Below are positions 14,818 through 22,465 of a stretch of 64,000 nt of DNA, piece after piece. The stretch comes from a virus. The translations under genes were made by a program, and so were the position numbers. Under the pieces are notes generated by a model. It was given only the letters and a program-made list of their open reading frames with translations. It ran no database searches and was not told where the DNA came from. How positions within the stretch are numbered: position 1 is the stretch's first letter; every line of letters begins with the position of its first letter. The DNA is taken from the IMG/VR virus record IMGVR_UViG_3300042453_004683, positions 30,134 through 94,133 of that record; one strand, 5' to 3'.

Positions 14818-15144
14818 ATGTCCGATGTCAAGCCGCCCCGCCTCCCCCCGATCGATACCCTCGCCCGCATCGTGGCCGATGTCCGGCGGGATCTCTACCG
14901 CTACGACGCTGACGACGTGCCCTATATCCAAGTCACGATCGGGATCGACGGCCGCGGCGGGTGGGGCTACCAGACGGGCGATAACTCGTATTCCGGCGCG
15001 GCCTACCACTACCCGTACTGGGGTGTCGCCGAAGTCTACCGCCGGCGCGACGTGCGCGAGACCGCGCGAGACGTGGCCCGTCAGCTCCGCAACGATGCCG
15101 CAGAAGCGTACTGGGCCAGCGAACCCTACGCCCCCCGCGAGTAA
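14818..15144 (+). CDS. Small-array protein 4 (108 aa)
   Basis: The central part (YIQVTIGID, then GWGYQTGDNSYSG and YHYPYWGV) is unusually aromatic and resembles small conserved proteins I associate with other phages, but I cannot name a function. The leader CCGGAGTGTTCCCT lies directly before the ATG. Confidence 0.7.
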   Translation: MSDVKPPRLPPIDTLARIVADVRRDLYRYDADDVPYIQVTIGIDGRGGWGYQTGDNSYSGAAYHYPYWGVAEVYRRRDVRETARDVARQLRNDAAEAYWASEPYAPRE

Positions 15145-15240
15145 GCCCCCGCTGGCGCCCGCCGTCCCCTCCCGTTCCCCTCTCAACCCGCCCGCCCCGG
15201 CGCCGTCAGCCGGCGGGCCCCTCAATACGGAGTGTTTCCT

Positions 15241-15636
15241 ATGCCCTACCGCCCCGCGCCGTTCACCGGCTACCGCAAGGCCCTCTATGTCTATGTCCGC
15301 ACGACGTTCAATGGCGCGCCCGCCGTCGTCTGGGGCGGCTACCCGCCCGCCGGCGCGGGCGTGGCGAGCGTCAACGTCCCCGACCCCGCCCGCTGGACCG
15401 GCAAGCGGCGGGTCAACGTCCCCTATCTGGGGCTGCCCCTCAAGCTACAGGCGCTGTTCATCGGCCGGATCGTCTGGGCCCGCGCGCTTCACCGGCGCCG
15501 GCACGCCCTCCCCTGTCTGTCCTGCTACAACCCCGGCCCCGCGCCCCGCCCGCGTGACAGCCGGGGCCGGTTCGCCCCGCTCCCCGACGCGCCGCCCGTG
15601 GCCTACTGGCAACCGCCCCGCCCGTGGAACGGGTAG
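15241..15636 (+). CDS. Small-array protein 5, basic and Pro-rich (131 aa)
   Basis: The protein is basic, rich in Pro, Arg and Tyr, with a CLSC pair near residue 91. I do not recognise it. The leader ACGGAGTGTTTCCT precedes the ATG, one more variant of the shared leader. Confidence 0.65.
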   Translation: MPYRPAPFTGYRKALYVYVRTTFNGAPAVVWGGYPPAGAGVASVNVPDPARWTGKRRVNVPYLGLPLKLQALFIGRIVWARALHRRRHALPCLSCYNPGPAPRPRDSRGRFAPLPDAPPVAYWQPPRPWNG

Positions 15637-15677
15637 CCCCGCCCGGTAGCTTCCCCGCCCCGTCGGGGCGCCCCGCC

Positions 15678-15709
15678 GGTACCACGGCTGACCCGCCGAT
15701 CGTGGTACC
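15678..15709 (+). repeat. Spacer stem-loop E
   Basis: GGTACCACG (15678-15686) pairs perfectly with CGTGGTACC (15701-15709) around a 14-base loop. It has the same design as A-C, with unrelated arms. Confidence 0.7.
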
Positions 15710-15779
15710 CGCCGGCCGCTGGCCCGATGTCTCTCCCTCAACCCCCGGCGCCGCCGCGCGCCTCCCTCAGGAGCGTTCC

Positions 15780-15977
15780 ATGCGCAACCGCCCCGCCCAT
15801 TCGGGCTTGCACGTTCTCGACTACTACAACCCCGCCCGGACCACGGCCGACCCCGACGGCTGGCGCGACCGCGAGACCGCCCGCGGCCGCCGCGCCCGCC
15901 GCCGCGGGTACGCCCGCGCGGAGCGGATCGATCGCGCCCTCGCCGCCGCCGACGCGGCCGCCGGGGGTGCCCGGTGA
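15780..15977 (+). CDS. Small-array protein 6, Arg-rich (65 aa)
   Basis: This short, very basic protein has an RRARRRGYARAE core and a helical Ala-rich tail. It might bind nucleic acid, but this is composition only. The leader is AGGAGCGTTCC. Its stop overlaps the GTG of the next gene. Confidence 0.6.
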   Translation: MRNRPAHSGLHVLDYYNPARTTADPDGWRDRETARGRRARRRGYARAERIDRALAAADAAAGGAR

Positions 15978-16381
15978 GCGCCCGTGTAACCGTCGGCGGC
16001 CCCTCCCCCGCCGCGCCCCCCGAGCTGGGGCCCTACGCCCAGCGGATCGCCGTCATCCGCCCGCTGCTCACCGGGGAGCGCGCCGAGGTCTGGACCTATG
16101 GCGGCGACGGGATCGCGATCGTCAGCGTCGACAAGCCGCGCGGCCGGTCCGCCGGTGGGCGCGTGGTCTTCGCCGCCACCGGCTACCCGCAGAGCGTCAG
16201 GCGCTTCGGCGACATTGGGATCGCGGGTAACGTGTTTGACTATGGTCTTTACTGGGCCGACGAGTCCGCCGATCTCGCGGCCGCCGAGGATGTCACGATC
16301 GATCGCGCGTGGTGGGGCTCTGCCCTCGCCGACGCGGCCGCCGGCGCCGTATTCGCTGCGGCTGAGCGCGCCGGCCGGTAG
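15974..16381 (+). CDS. Small-array protein 7 (135 aa)
   Basis: Unknown soluble protein. The GTG start overlaps the preceding stop (GTGA), so it depends on coupled translation and lacks the array leader. It has a strand-rich core (AEVWTYGGDGIAIVSVDKPR) and an Ala-rich C-terminal helix. A terminator-like hairpin follows at 16393. Confidence 0.65.
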   Translation: MSARVTVGGPSPAAPPELGPYAQRIAVIRPLLTGERAEVWTYGGDGIAIVSVDKPRGRSAGGRVVFAATGYPQSVRRFGDIGIAGNVFDYGLYWADESADLAAAEDVTIDRAWWGSALADAAAGAVFAAAERAGR

Positions 16382-16392
16382 CTGCCCCGGCA

Positions 16393-16421
16393 CGGGGGAA
16401 AGATTAGAAATATCTCCCCCG
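16393..16421 (+). terminator. Hairpin preceding a promoter
   Basis: CGGGGGA pairs with TCCCCCG, with an inner GAT/ATC and a 2-base bulge, around an AT-rich loop. It ends five bases before the -35 at 16426, the hairpin-then-promoter arrangement seen repeatedly here. Confidence 0.5.
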
Positions 16422-16425
16422 GCCC

Positions 16426-16454
16426 TTGACCCCCTCCCCTCAGTCAGATATAAG
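16426..16454 (+). promoter_or_regulatory. Sigma70-like promoter within the small-gene array
   Basis: TTGACC (16426-16431), 17 bases, TATAAG (16449-16454). It has the most classical -10 of the set. Confidence 0.75.
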
Positions 16455-16514
16455 AGTGTATCACCCGGCGGGCAGACAACCCCCCGCCGCTTCCCCTCCC
16501 CGGAGTGTGTCATC

Positions 16515-16850
16515 ATGGCGTTCCCTTCCGTAAAGACCCTTACCACGCGCCTCCCCCTGTCCGCCGATCAGGCCGCCGAGCTTCGGAAACTCGCCGCCGA
16601 CGGGCGCAAGCCCGGGGTCATCCTCGCCGCCGCCGATCGGATGCTCGGCGCGCATGGTGTGGAGCGTATCGTGCCCGACCGGGCCATGAATGACCCGTGG
16701 TGCGCGGACCGTGGGATCCGCTACGTCAACCGCGGCGATAGCTACGATGACACCCTGATCCACGACACCCGCCGGGATACGTGGCGCGTCTGTAGCTGGG
16801 CGGGCATCATCGAGGCGCAGCCCGCCCGGTTCAACGGCGCCGGCTTCTAA
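16515..16850 (+). CDS. Small-array protein 8 (111 aa)
   Basis: A helical N-terminal part (LSADQAAELRKLAADG) is followed by a compact aromatic C-terminal part. The function is unknown. The leader CGGAGTGTGTCATC precedes the ATG. A perfect 8-bp GCCGGGCG/CGCCCGGC hairpin (16874-16894) follows. Confidence 0.7.
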   Translation: MAFPSVKTLTTRLPLSADQAAELRKLAADGRKPGVILAAADRMLGAHGVERIVPDRAMNDPWCADRGIRYVNRGDSYDDTLIHDTRRDTWRVCSWAGIIEAQPARFNGAGF

Positions 16851-16873
16851 CGCTGTAGCTGGCTCCCTCCCCC

Positions 16874-16894
16874 GCCGGGCGCGGTCCGCCCGGC
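16874..16894 (+). terminator. GC hairpin after small-array protein 8
   Basis: A perfect 8-bp stem with a 5-base loop. No T-run follows, so termination is not assured. Confidence 0.4.
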
Positions 16895-16926
16895 CTGTCC
16901 CTGTAACTCTGTCCCTATGGTGACCT

Positions 16927-17175
16927 ATGGTGATCTTCATTGTCGCGCGTGAGTACTTCCGTTCCGCCGGGCACACTGTCCAGGGCATCACTTGGGCGGC
17001 CTACCTTGACGGTGAGCGCGTCGGCGGCGGCTACCTGCCCCCCGACGCGGTGAGCGGGAACCACGCTGCGCGGTATCGCGTCAATCAGGCGGCCGTGGCG
17101 GCCGGTCTCGGCGACATCGCCGCCGCAGCGTGCGAGATCGTGCGCGTCCCCGTCAACCGGTTGCGCGACGCTTAG
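16927..17175 (+). CDS. Small-array protein 9 (82 aa)
   Basis: Unknown small protein with an N-terminal strand (MVIFIVAREYF) and an Ala-rich helical C-terminus. The start region has the duplicated sequence CTATGGTGA (16915 and 16925); the second ATG is in frame. No clear Shine-Dalgarno is present. Confidence 0.6.
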   Translation: MVIFIVAREYFRSAGHTVQGITWAAYLDGERVGGGYLPPDAVSGNHAARYRVNQAAVAAGLGDIAAAACEIVRVPVNRLRDA

Positions 17176-17213
17176 GCCCCTCCGTCTCAACGTCCACACT
17201 TGGAGTACGCATC

Positions 17214-17633
17214 ATGCCCCGCCCCCGTCTCGTGCCCGCCCACGCCCTCCGCGCCGCCGTCCCCGGCGCGGCGCTCCCCGAATGGGCCCGCCGCCACAAC
17301 CGCGCCGTGTTCGATCCGCAGGGCTTCGAGCTGCCGATCGTGTTGCTCTGGCGCGCGATCGTGTCGGCCCCCGACCTGCCCGTCAGCCGGCAGACGGCAA
17401 CCACGATCCGCGCGCGCTACGCCGCCGAGCACCGGCACCGCTACGGCTCCCCCGTCACCGATGATTGCGTCATCGGGGAGGCGCTGGCCGCCGCCCTCGC
17501 CCCGGACGGCACCGCCGCCGAGCGGCTCAACGCCGCCGCCGACCTGCTCAACGGGGAGATCGGCCGCCTCGACGGCGGTACCCTGTCCGGCCTGCTCGTG
17601 GCCGCCGCGGCCCGCGCGGGCGTGACCCTGTAG
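17214..17633 (+). CDS. Small-array protein 10 (139 aa)
   Basis: Unknown, mainly helical, Ala- and Arg-rich protein. The start follows TTGGAGTACGCATC, a variant of the array leader. The 184-bp gap after it carries several GC-rich inverted repeats but no gene that I can support. Confidence 0.65.
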   Translation: MPRPRLVPAHALRAAVPGAALPEWARRHNRAVFDPQGFELPIVLLWRAIVSAPDLPVSRQTATTIRARYAAEHRHRYGSPVTDDCVIGEALAAALAPDGTAAERLNAAADLLNGEIGRLDGGTLSGLLVAAAARAGVTL

Positions 17634-17817
17634 CAGGGCCGCCCGACGGCGAACGGCGCCCGCCGACAACGGCGCCGGCATCGAGTGCATTAGCCGTGGC
17701 AGTACGGGTAACCCGCATGGGGCGGGTGACCTGGCCGCCTATGGCTACACGCCCGACCCTTCCGGCTGCAATGATGCCGGACAGCGCCCCGGGGAATGGG
17801 GAGACAGGGAACGCACA

Positions 17818-18456
17818 ATGTCTGACCGTAGCAGCACCACGCTCACCCGTCAGGGTTTCCACGTCACCATCATGGCGGAGGTTGACCCCTTCGCCTGCGC
17901 CGTGTCCGAACTGGCCGACCGGGGGCACGTCGTCCAGACGTGGCAGGGCCCGTATCACGGGTGGGCGACCTTCACCCCCGGCCAGCCGCGCCGGGACGAT
18001 CGGGGCGTGACCCACAACCGCCCGCCCCGCCCCTCCTCGTGCGGGGGGAACTGGCGCGTCGTCAAGGCCGCCGGCCCGTCTCAGGGTGACAGCTACCGGA
18101 TCTGGTACAACGCCGACGAGATCCCCGCCGACGAGCGCGCCGCCTTCGCCGACAACGCGGCGGCCATGATGAACGGTACGGTGTCCGCCTATGGGCTGAC
18201 CGTCGAGATCCGCGCGACGCCCGGCGGCTCGGTACTCGCGGAGTCGGCCCTGTTCGGGTTCTGGATCGAGTACCGCCCCGACGGTGCCACCCTCATTCAG
18301 GAGGCCGACGGCGCCGGCATGATCGACGAGGCGATCCACAAGGCCCGCCGCAACGCAGCCGCCGCCGTCACCCGCCTGCGCGCCGAGGCCGACACGATCG
18401 CCGCGGCCATGCGCCGGGACGCCGACGCGATCGCCGCGGTCTGCGCGGGCGTGTAG
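17818..18456 (+). CDS. Small-array protein 11 (212 aa)
   Basis: Unknown. It has a mixed N-terminal half and a long C-terminal helix rich in Ala, Arg and Asp (about 160-212) that could form a coiled coil. It is preceded by GGGAACGCACA; the same ACGCACA-ATG motif precedes the gene at 18603. Confidence 0.65.
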   Translation: MSDRSSTTLTRQGFHVTIMAEVDPFACAVSELADRGHVVQTWQGPYHGWATFTPGQPRRDDRGVTHNRPPRPSSCGGNWRVVKAAGPSQGDSYRIWYNADEIPADERAAFADNAAAMMNGTVSAYGLTVEIRATPGGSVLAESALFGFWIEYRPDGATLIQEADGAGMIDEAIHKARRNAAAAVTRLRAEADTIAAAMRRDADAIAAVCAGV

Positions 18457-18602
18457 CCCCTCGGGGCGGGTGCCCCTTCTTCGCGCCCGTCCCCGGCCGG
18501 CCTCGTCGCACGTCGATCCGGCCGGACGGCGGGCGCTGTCTGACCCCCTCTCCCCTTGCCTGCTGCCCTCCTCCCCTCCCGCAAACACTACAGGTACGCA
18601 CA

Positions 18603-19091
18603 ATGACCGCCGCCGCTGACCGTCAGCCCGACTTCGCGATCGTCCTCGCCCCCGCCGAGAGCGCAGACGGCTGGCCCGTCCCGCCGCCCGGCCTCGTCGG
18701 CGTGAGGCCCGTTCTGGCGGTCGACCGCCGCGGGTGCTTCCGGTGGTGCTCGCCCGAAGTCCTGACCGCCGCTGAAGTCGTGGCCTATCTCCCGGTCATG
18801 GGCGAGGGCTCCACCGCCGAGCAGAGGAAGGCCGCCGCTGAATACCTGCTCCGGGCGGTGTCGGGTCTCCACCCGGACCGGGAGGGGATCGATATGGCGA
18901 TCCCCGCGGATCGCGTCGTCGCCGAGCGCCGCAAGGGAACGCACGACATCGCCGCCTTCACCCCGGCGTACCCCGTGCTGCTCAACCGCTGGCGCCCCTA
19001 CGGCGCGCGCCCCTCGTGGCCCGCCGTCCGCCGATGGGGTCGCGGTCCCCGGACCTACGCGCGCCTGCTCAAGCTGGCCGCCGCTGTCTGA
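18603..19091 (+). CDS. Small-array protein 12 (162 aa)
   Basis: Unknown soluble protein with a basic, Arg/Pro/Trp-rich C-terminal third. The leader GGTACGCACA precedes the ATG, as for the previous gene. Confidence 0.6.
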   Translation: MTAAADRQPDFAIVLAPAESADGWPVPPPGLVGVRPVLAVDRRGCFRWCSPEVLTAAEVVAYLPVMGEGSTAEQRKAAAEYLLRAVSGLHPDREGIDMAIPADRVVAERRKGTHDIAAFTPAYPVLLNRWRPYGARPSWPAVRRWGRGPRTYARLLKLAAAV

Positions 19092-19192
19092 CGTAGCTCT
19101 CAACGGCGCCGGCCGGTCTGACGGTCGGCGGCCCTCCCCTCCCCTGTCTGCTCCCCGCTCAACGACCGCCGTCGCGGCCGAAGGATCCCGCC

Positions 19193-19468
19193 ATGTCTGA
19201 GCCTGAGATCATCATCGTCGCGGGCCTCGGCCTGAAGGCCGTGCACGCCCGCAGCACCACACGCGATGGGCGGCCCCGCGTCGAGTACGCGCCCCACGGC
19301 CACCCCATCGCCGCGCCCGTCGCGGGGTGCTGGGCGTACACCGCGAGTACCCGCACGCTCACCCCCGACGAGGCGCGCGAGGCGATCGCGTTCGAGCGCG
19401 CGCAGGCGATCCCTCGTGGTGTGGGTTGCGCCGACCCCTCGTGCTGGTGCCGCGGCATCGTGCCTTAG
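19193..19468 (+). CDS. Small-array protein 13 (91 aa)
   Basis: Unknown. The C-terminus contains CADPSCWC, a cluster of three cysteines that could bind a metal, although no fourth ligand is obvious. The leader is AAGGATCCCGCC. Confidence 0.6.
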   Translation: MSEPEIIIVAGLGLKAVHARSTTRDGRPRVEYAPHGHPIAAPVAGCWAYTASTRTLTPDEAREAIAFERAQAIPRGVGCADPSCWCRGIVP

Positions 19469-19614
19469 TCTCTCCCCTCCCCCTCCCGCCGCCGGGAGGG
19501 TGCAACCCGCCGACGGTCGGCGGCGCGCCGAAGCGTACCCCGGTCGCGCCGTGTCTGAAGTCGTCGGCGGCTTTCACCCTGTCGGGATTGTCCCTCACAA
19601 TGTCAGGAGCTGCC

Positions 19615-20181
19615 ATGTCCGCCGATGTCCTGCCCGAAGTCGCCGCTGCAATCGTTTGTTTGTCCCGCGCCGCCGGGATCGCGCGCCCGCCCGTCACCTT
19701 CCGCCCCGTGCCGGGGCTGCCCCTCGTCGTCTTCGATCTGACGGCCGCCGCCTTTCCCGTCGATCGTCGCGAATGGTACGCGGTCCCCGTCAACGATGCC
19801 GCCGCCGTCGCCGCGTGGGTTGAGGCGGGGACGCTGACGCCGGACGAGATCGCGAGCGCCTTGTGCGAGTACCACGTACAGGGCGAGGCCGCCGAGCAGG
19901 CCGCCGTCGCACTTGGTATGGTGATCTTCCATCTCGACGAGGGTACCGCCGAAACGCTCACCGCCCACCCCTGCGCCGCTGCCCTCGCCGCCGCGTGCGA
20001 GGCGGGCCGTCTGCTTGGATGGATCGCGGACGGCTACGCGCTGGGCGTCACCGTCCCCGCCGAGCACCCCGACGCGGCGCGGGAGATCTTGGCCCCGCTC
20101 GGCTACGTCCTGCGCGCCGAGCGCCCCGCCGAATGGTGTCCCGCTGGCACCACCCGGCAGTCGTGGATCTTCGGATACTGA
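19615..20181 (+). CDS. Small-array protein 14 (188 aa)
   Basis: Unknown. It is Ala-rich, with alternating helices and strands. The start follows TGTCAGGAGCTGCC, almost the same leader as the next gene (TGTCAGGAGCTACC), so the pair may be a duplication at the leader level. Confidence 0.65.
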   Translation: MSADVLPEVAAAIVCLSRAAGIARPPVTFRPVPGLPLVVFDLTAAAFPVDRREWYAVPVNDAAAVAAWVEAGTLTPDEIASALCEYHVQGEAAEQAAVALGMVIFHLDEGTAETLTAHPCAAALAAACEAGRLLGWIADGYALGVTVPAEHPDAAREILAPLGYVLRAERPAEWCPAGTTRQSWIFGY

Positions 20182-20224
20182 CTCAGACGTTTCGATCCCT
20201 CGCCTCACCCTGTCAGGAGCTACC

Positions 20225-20878
20225 ATGCCCGCCGACGCCCTTTCCATCGTGGTCCGCCTCACCGCCGCCGCTCTCCAGTACGGTGAGCGGATCGCCTTCC
20301 GCGCCGTCGTCCTGCCGTTGCTTGACGGCACCTTCATCCTCGCCACGTTCGACCGGCGGACCGTGGCGCTCACCCTCGCCGACGCCGAGCAGGCGGCCCT
20401 TGCCGCCGAGGGTGACGGCGCATGGCAGGACATCCCCGACGCCGAGCGTGACCCGGACAGCCTCCCGCTGGACAGCCTGCTCGGCATGGTCCGCGCCTCC
20501 GCCGTGGCCGACTGGGACGTGCTTTCGCGCGTGGCCGTGGCCGCCGGTCGTGCGCTCGTTATCCCCGGCGCGCTGGTCGGCGCGGATGACTGGGCCCACC
20601 CGTGCTGGCCCGACCTGCGCGCGCTGCTCGTCGACGCGGTGACGGTGGAGACGCCGAGCGGGTACACCTACGCCACCCCCGGAACGCCGGTCGCCGACAA
20701 GCCGATCGCCAGCGTCAGCGCGTGCGACGAGGGCGGCGTCGACATCTGGCACACCGTCGCCGGCAAGGCCGCCGTCGTCCGCATCATGGCGCTGCGCGGC
20801 TACGCGCCCTGCTACGAGCACGCGCCCGCCTCCCGCGCGGACGGTCTGATCATGACCGCGTGGCGCTGGATCGGCTGA
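20225..20878 (+). CDS. Small-array protein 15 (217 aa)
   Basis: Unknown. The leader is TGTCAGGAGCTACC. Its N-terminal 60 residues (AFRAVVLPLLDGTFILATFD) resemble in pattern the corresponding part of the previous protein (RPVPGLPLVVFDLTAAAF), so they may be diverged paralogues. The stop is 15 bases before a hairpin that overlaps the next promoter. Confidence 0.65.
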   Translation: MPADALSIVVRLTAAALQYGERIAFRAVVLPLLDGTFILATFDRRTVALTLADAEQAALAAEGDGAWQDIPDAERDPDSLPLDSLLGMVRASAVADWDVLSRVAVAAGRALVIPGALVGADDWAHPCWPDLRALLVDAVTVETPSGYTYATPGTPVADKPIASVSACDEGGVDIWHTVAGKAAVVRIMALRGYAPCYEHAPASRADGLIMTAWRWIG

Positions 20879-20892
20879 AGAATAACAGCACA

Positions 20893-20937
20893 ATCTCCCT
20901 TGCCGGTCGGCGGTGAGGGAGATACAAGAATGGAAAC
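20893..20937 (+). repeat. Hairpin-promoter-tag element 1
   Basis: ATCTCCCT (20893-20900) pairs with AGGGAGAT (20916-20923). Downstream lies the constant tag ATGGAAACCCCGCC, which recurs after the hairpin at 21858. The arms of the two hairpins differ while the design and tag are kept. Confidence 0.75.
20900..20928 (+). promoter_or_regulatory. Sigma70-like promoter overlapping a hairpin
   Basis: TTGCCG (20900-20905), 17 bases, TACAAG (20923-20928). The -35 lies in the hairpin loop and the -10 begins at its last paired base. Confidence 0.65.
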
Positions 20938-20967
20938 CCCGCCCCCACCGCCGGCGCTGGAGATACG

Positions 20968-21318
20968 ATGCTCACCATTGACGACTACCGCCGCACCGTC
21001 GGCTTCATCGCAGGAAACCTGCGGCATATCTGCCGCGGCGGTTTCATCCGCAGCACCGAGGGGTTGCGCGAGGCTGCCGAGCACGCGGTTCAGATGTCCC
21101 GCTGCTTCCACAACCCCGACAACGCGATCAAGGTCCTCGGCTTCTCCGGCAACGCGGACGCCGCCGAGGACGCGCTCGGCTGGAGCGGACTGGTCGCGGG
21201 CTGCCGCTCCTTCGACGAGCTGGTACACCGCAAGGCATACTATGCCTTGCTCGCCGATGTCGAAGCTCTGCTCGTGGACATCACCTTCGACGAGGAGGCG
21301 GCCGATGCCTCCGCGTAA
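20968..21318 (+). CDS. Hypothetical protein (116 aa)
   Basis: Unknown helical protein with a central His/Cys-containing segment (MSRCFHNPDNAIK). ATG at 20968 follows CTGGAG. It overlaps the next gene by 14 bases. Confidence 0.7.
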   Translation: MLTIDDYRRTVGFIAGNLRHICRGGFIRSTEGLREAAEHAVQMSRCFHNPDNAIKVLGFSGNADAAEDALGWSGLVAGCRSFDELVHRKAYYALLADVEALLVDITFDEEAADASA

Positions 21319-21853
21319 GAAGAAGCCAGCGGCACCGCCGCCCGCACCTGCCCCGCCCCCCGCTGTCCAGCGGCCCGCCGCGCCGAAGCCGCCCGCCTTC
21401 ATCCCGCCCTCCCCGTGGCGGCGGTTCGACCCGCTCTGCCACGTCACCCTCGGCCTCGACCGGCTGACCTTCGGGTCGGCGGCCGATGCCTCCTGGGCGG
21501 CCGAGCGGGTGGTGTCAGCGCACCCCGACCTCCCCGCCGACGTGGTGGATCTCCTCCGCACGCTGGCCGATGACATCGGCCGGTGGGATGCGGCCCTCGT
21601 CGACGCCGCCGAGGCTGTCAACGAGGCAGAGGACCGGGCGGAGAAGGCCAACGACGCTGCGGCGATCCACGCCGCCGCTTCGAGCAGCACGATCGATGAA
21701 CTGAACGAGGAGATCGGTAAGCTCCGCAGCGCCGAAGACAGGTACGGTGAGCAGATTGACGACCTCGCCGAGCAGGTCGACACCCTGCGCGCCGAGCGTG
21801 ACGCCGCCCGGCAGGTCCTCGCAGACATGCTTCGCCACGCCGGCCTCGTGTGA
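21305..21853 (+). CDS. Pro-rich, coiled-coil protein (182 aa)
   Basis: The N-terminus (residues 1-40) is Pro/Ala/Lys rich and disordered. Residues 100-180 form heptads (IDELNEEIGKLRSAEDRYGE; DDLAEQVDTLRAERDAARQV). It could be a structural or scaffolding-like adaptor, but this is inferred from shape only. The ATG at 21305 lies inside the preceding gene. Confidence 0.65.
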   Translation: MPPRKKKPAAPPPAPAPPPAVQRPAAPKPPAFIPPSPWRRFDPLCHVTLGLDRLTFGSAADASWAAERVVSAHPDLPADVVDLLRTLADDIGRWDAALVDAAEAVNEAEDRAEKANDAAAIHAAASSSTIDELNEEIGKLRSAEDRYGEQIDDLAEQVDTLRAERDAARQVLADMLRHAGLV

Positions 21854-21857
21854 GATT

Positions 21858-21915
21858 ATCTGGTCCAGGTACTTGCGGGTTTCGCCCGGACCAGATACAA
21901 CGATGGAAACCCCGC
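21858..21915 (+). repeat. Hairpin-promoter-tag element 2
   Basis: ATCTGGTCC (21858-21866) pairs perfectly with GGACCAGAT (21888-21896). The tag ATGGAAACCCCGCC follows, as in element 1 at 20893. Confidence 0.75.
21873..21901 (+). promoter_or_regulatory. Sigma70-like promoter overlapping a hairpin
   Basis: TTGCGG (21873-21878), 17 bases, TACAAC (21896-21901). It is built like the promoter at 20900. Confidence 0.65.
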
Positions 21916-21929
21916 CTGGAGTTCTCGCC

Positions 21930-22220
21930 ATGCAGACCGACACCCCGGCCGTCCCCGCCGATGTCCTCGACCGCGCCCGCGCCCTCGCGCGTGGCAGCTA
22001 CCAGCGCAGCCTCCTCGACGGCTACGCCCGCTGGTCGGGCGCCGACCTGCGCGGCGCCGCGAAGCGGTGGAGCGGGCGGTACGCCGCCTCCCGCTCCGGC
22101 CTGTTCCGCCGCCTGCGCAAGGCGGGCCTCGACGTGGCCGTGCGCTACGTCACCACGTCCAACAACCGGCAGGCCGTCGCGCTCTGCCTGGCGGGCGTGC
22201 CCGTCAGCGCGGTACCGTAG
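21930..22220 (+). CDS. Hypothetical basic protein (96 aa)
   Basis: A basic, helical protein, with RSLLDGYARWSGADLRGAAK in the first half and further Arg/Lys-rich helices. It may bind nucleic acid; the family is not recognised. ATG at 21930 follows CTGGAG. Confidence 0.65.
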   Translation: MQTDTPAVPADVLDRARALARGSYQRSLLDGYARWSGADLRGAAKRWSGRYAASRSGLFRRLRKAGLDVAVRYVTTSNNRQAVALCLAGVPVSAVP

Positions 22221-22221
22221 C

Positions 22222-22416
22222 ATGGCACCCGCGTGGTACACCTCCGCCAACCTGGCGGGGCTGGCTCTGGCCGCGCTGGTCTGCGCCATCGCAAACGTCG
22301 GGCTCGGCGTCGTGCTCGGACACGGCGACGAGCACTACCCCGCCGCCGTGGTCTGCGCGGTGGTCGGGTTCTTCCTGACACTGCTCGCCAAGGCGGCGAG
22401 CAACGACGGCCTGTAG
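22222..22416 (+). CDS. Small two-segment membrane protein (64 aa)
   Basis: Two hydrophobic segments, about residues 9-32 (LAGLALAALVCAIANVGLGV) and 41-58 (AAVVCAVVGFFLTLLA), are separated by an HGDEHY turn. This is holin-like in size and topology, but it is far from the endolysin gene and any small membrane role is possible. It starts one base after the preceding stop. Confidence 0.6.
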   Translation: MAPAWYTSANLAGLALAALVCAIANVGLGVVLGHGDEHYPAAVVCAVVGFFLTLLAKAASNDGL

Positions 22417-22465
22417 CGGGCTGCCGCGCCCCGCTGTGCTGTTCCCTTCACCTCTGGAGTCTCCA

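Noticed and set aside
13741-15780. CRISPR array or integron attC sites in the small-gene array
   Set aside because: The constant parts are too few and the variable parts are inverted repeats, so it is not a CRISPR array. There is no integrase gene and no attC core sequence, so an integron is not supported either.
20181-20225. A GTTTCGATCCC string resembling a tRNA T-loop
   Set aside because: No acceptor stem or anticodon arm can be formed; the sequence is just the short gap between two genes. I found no tRNA in the window.
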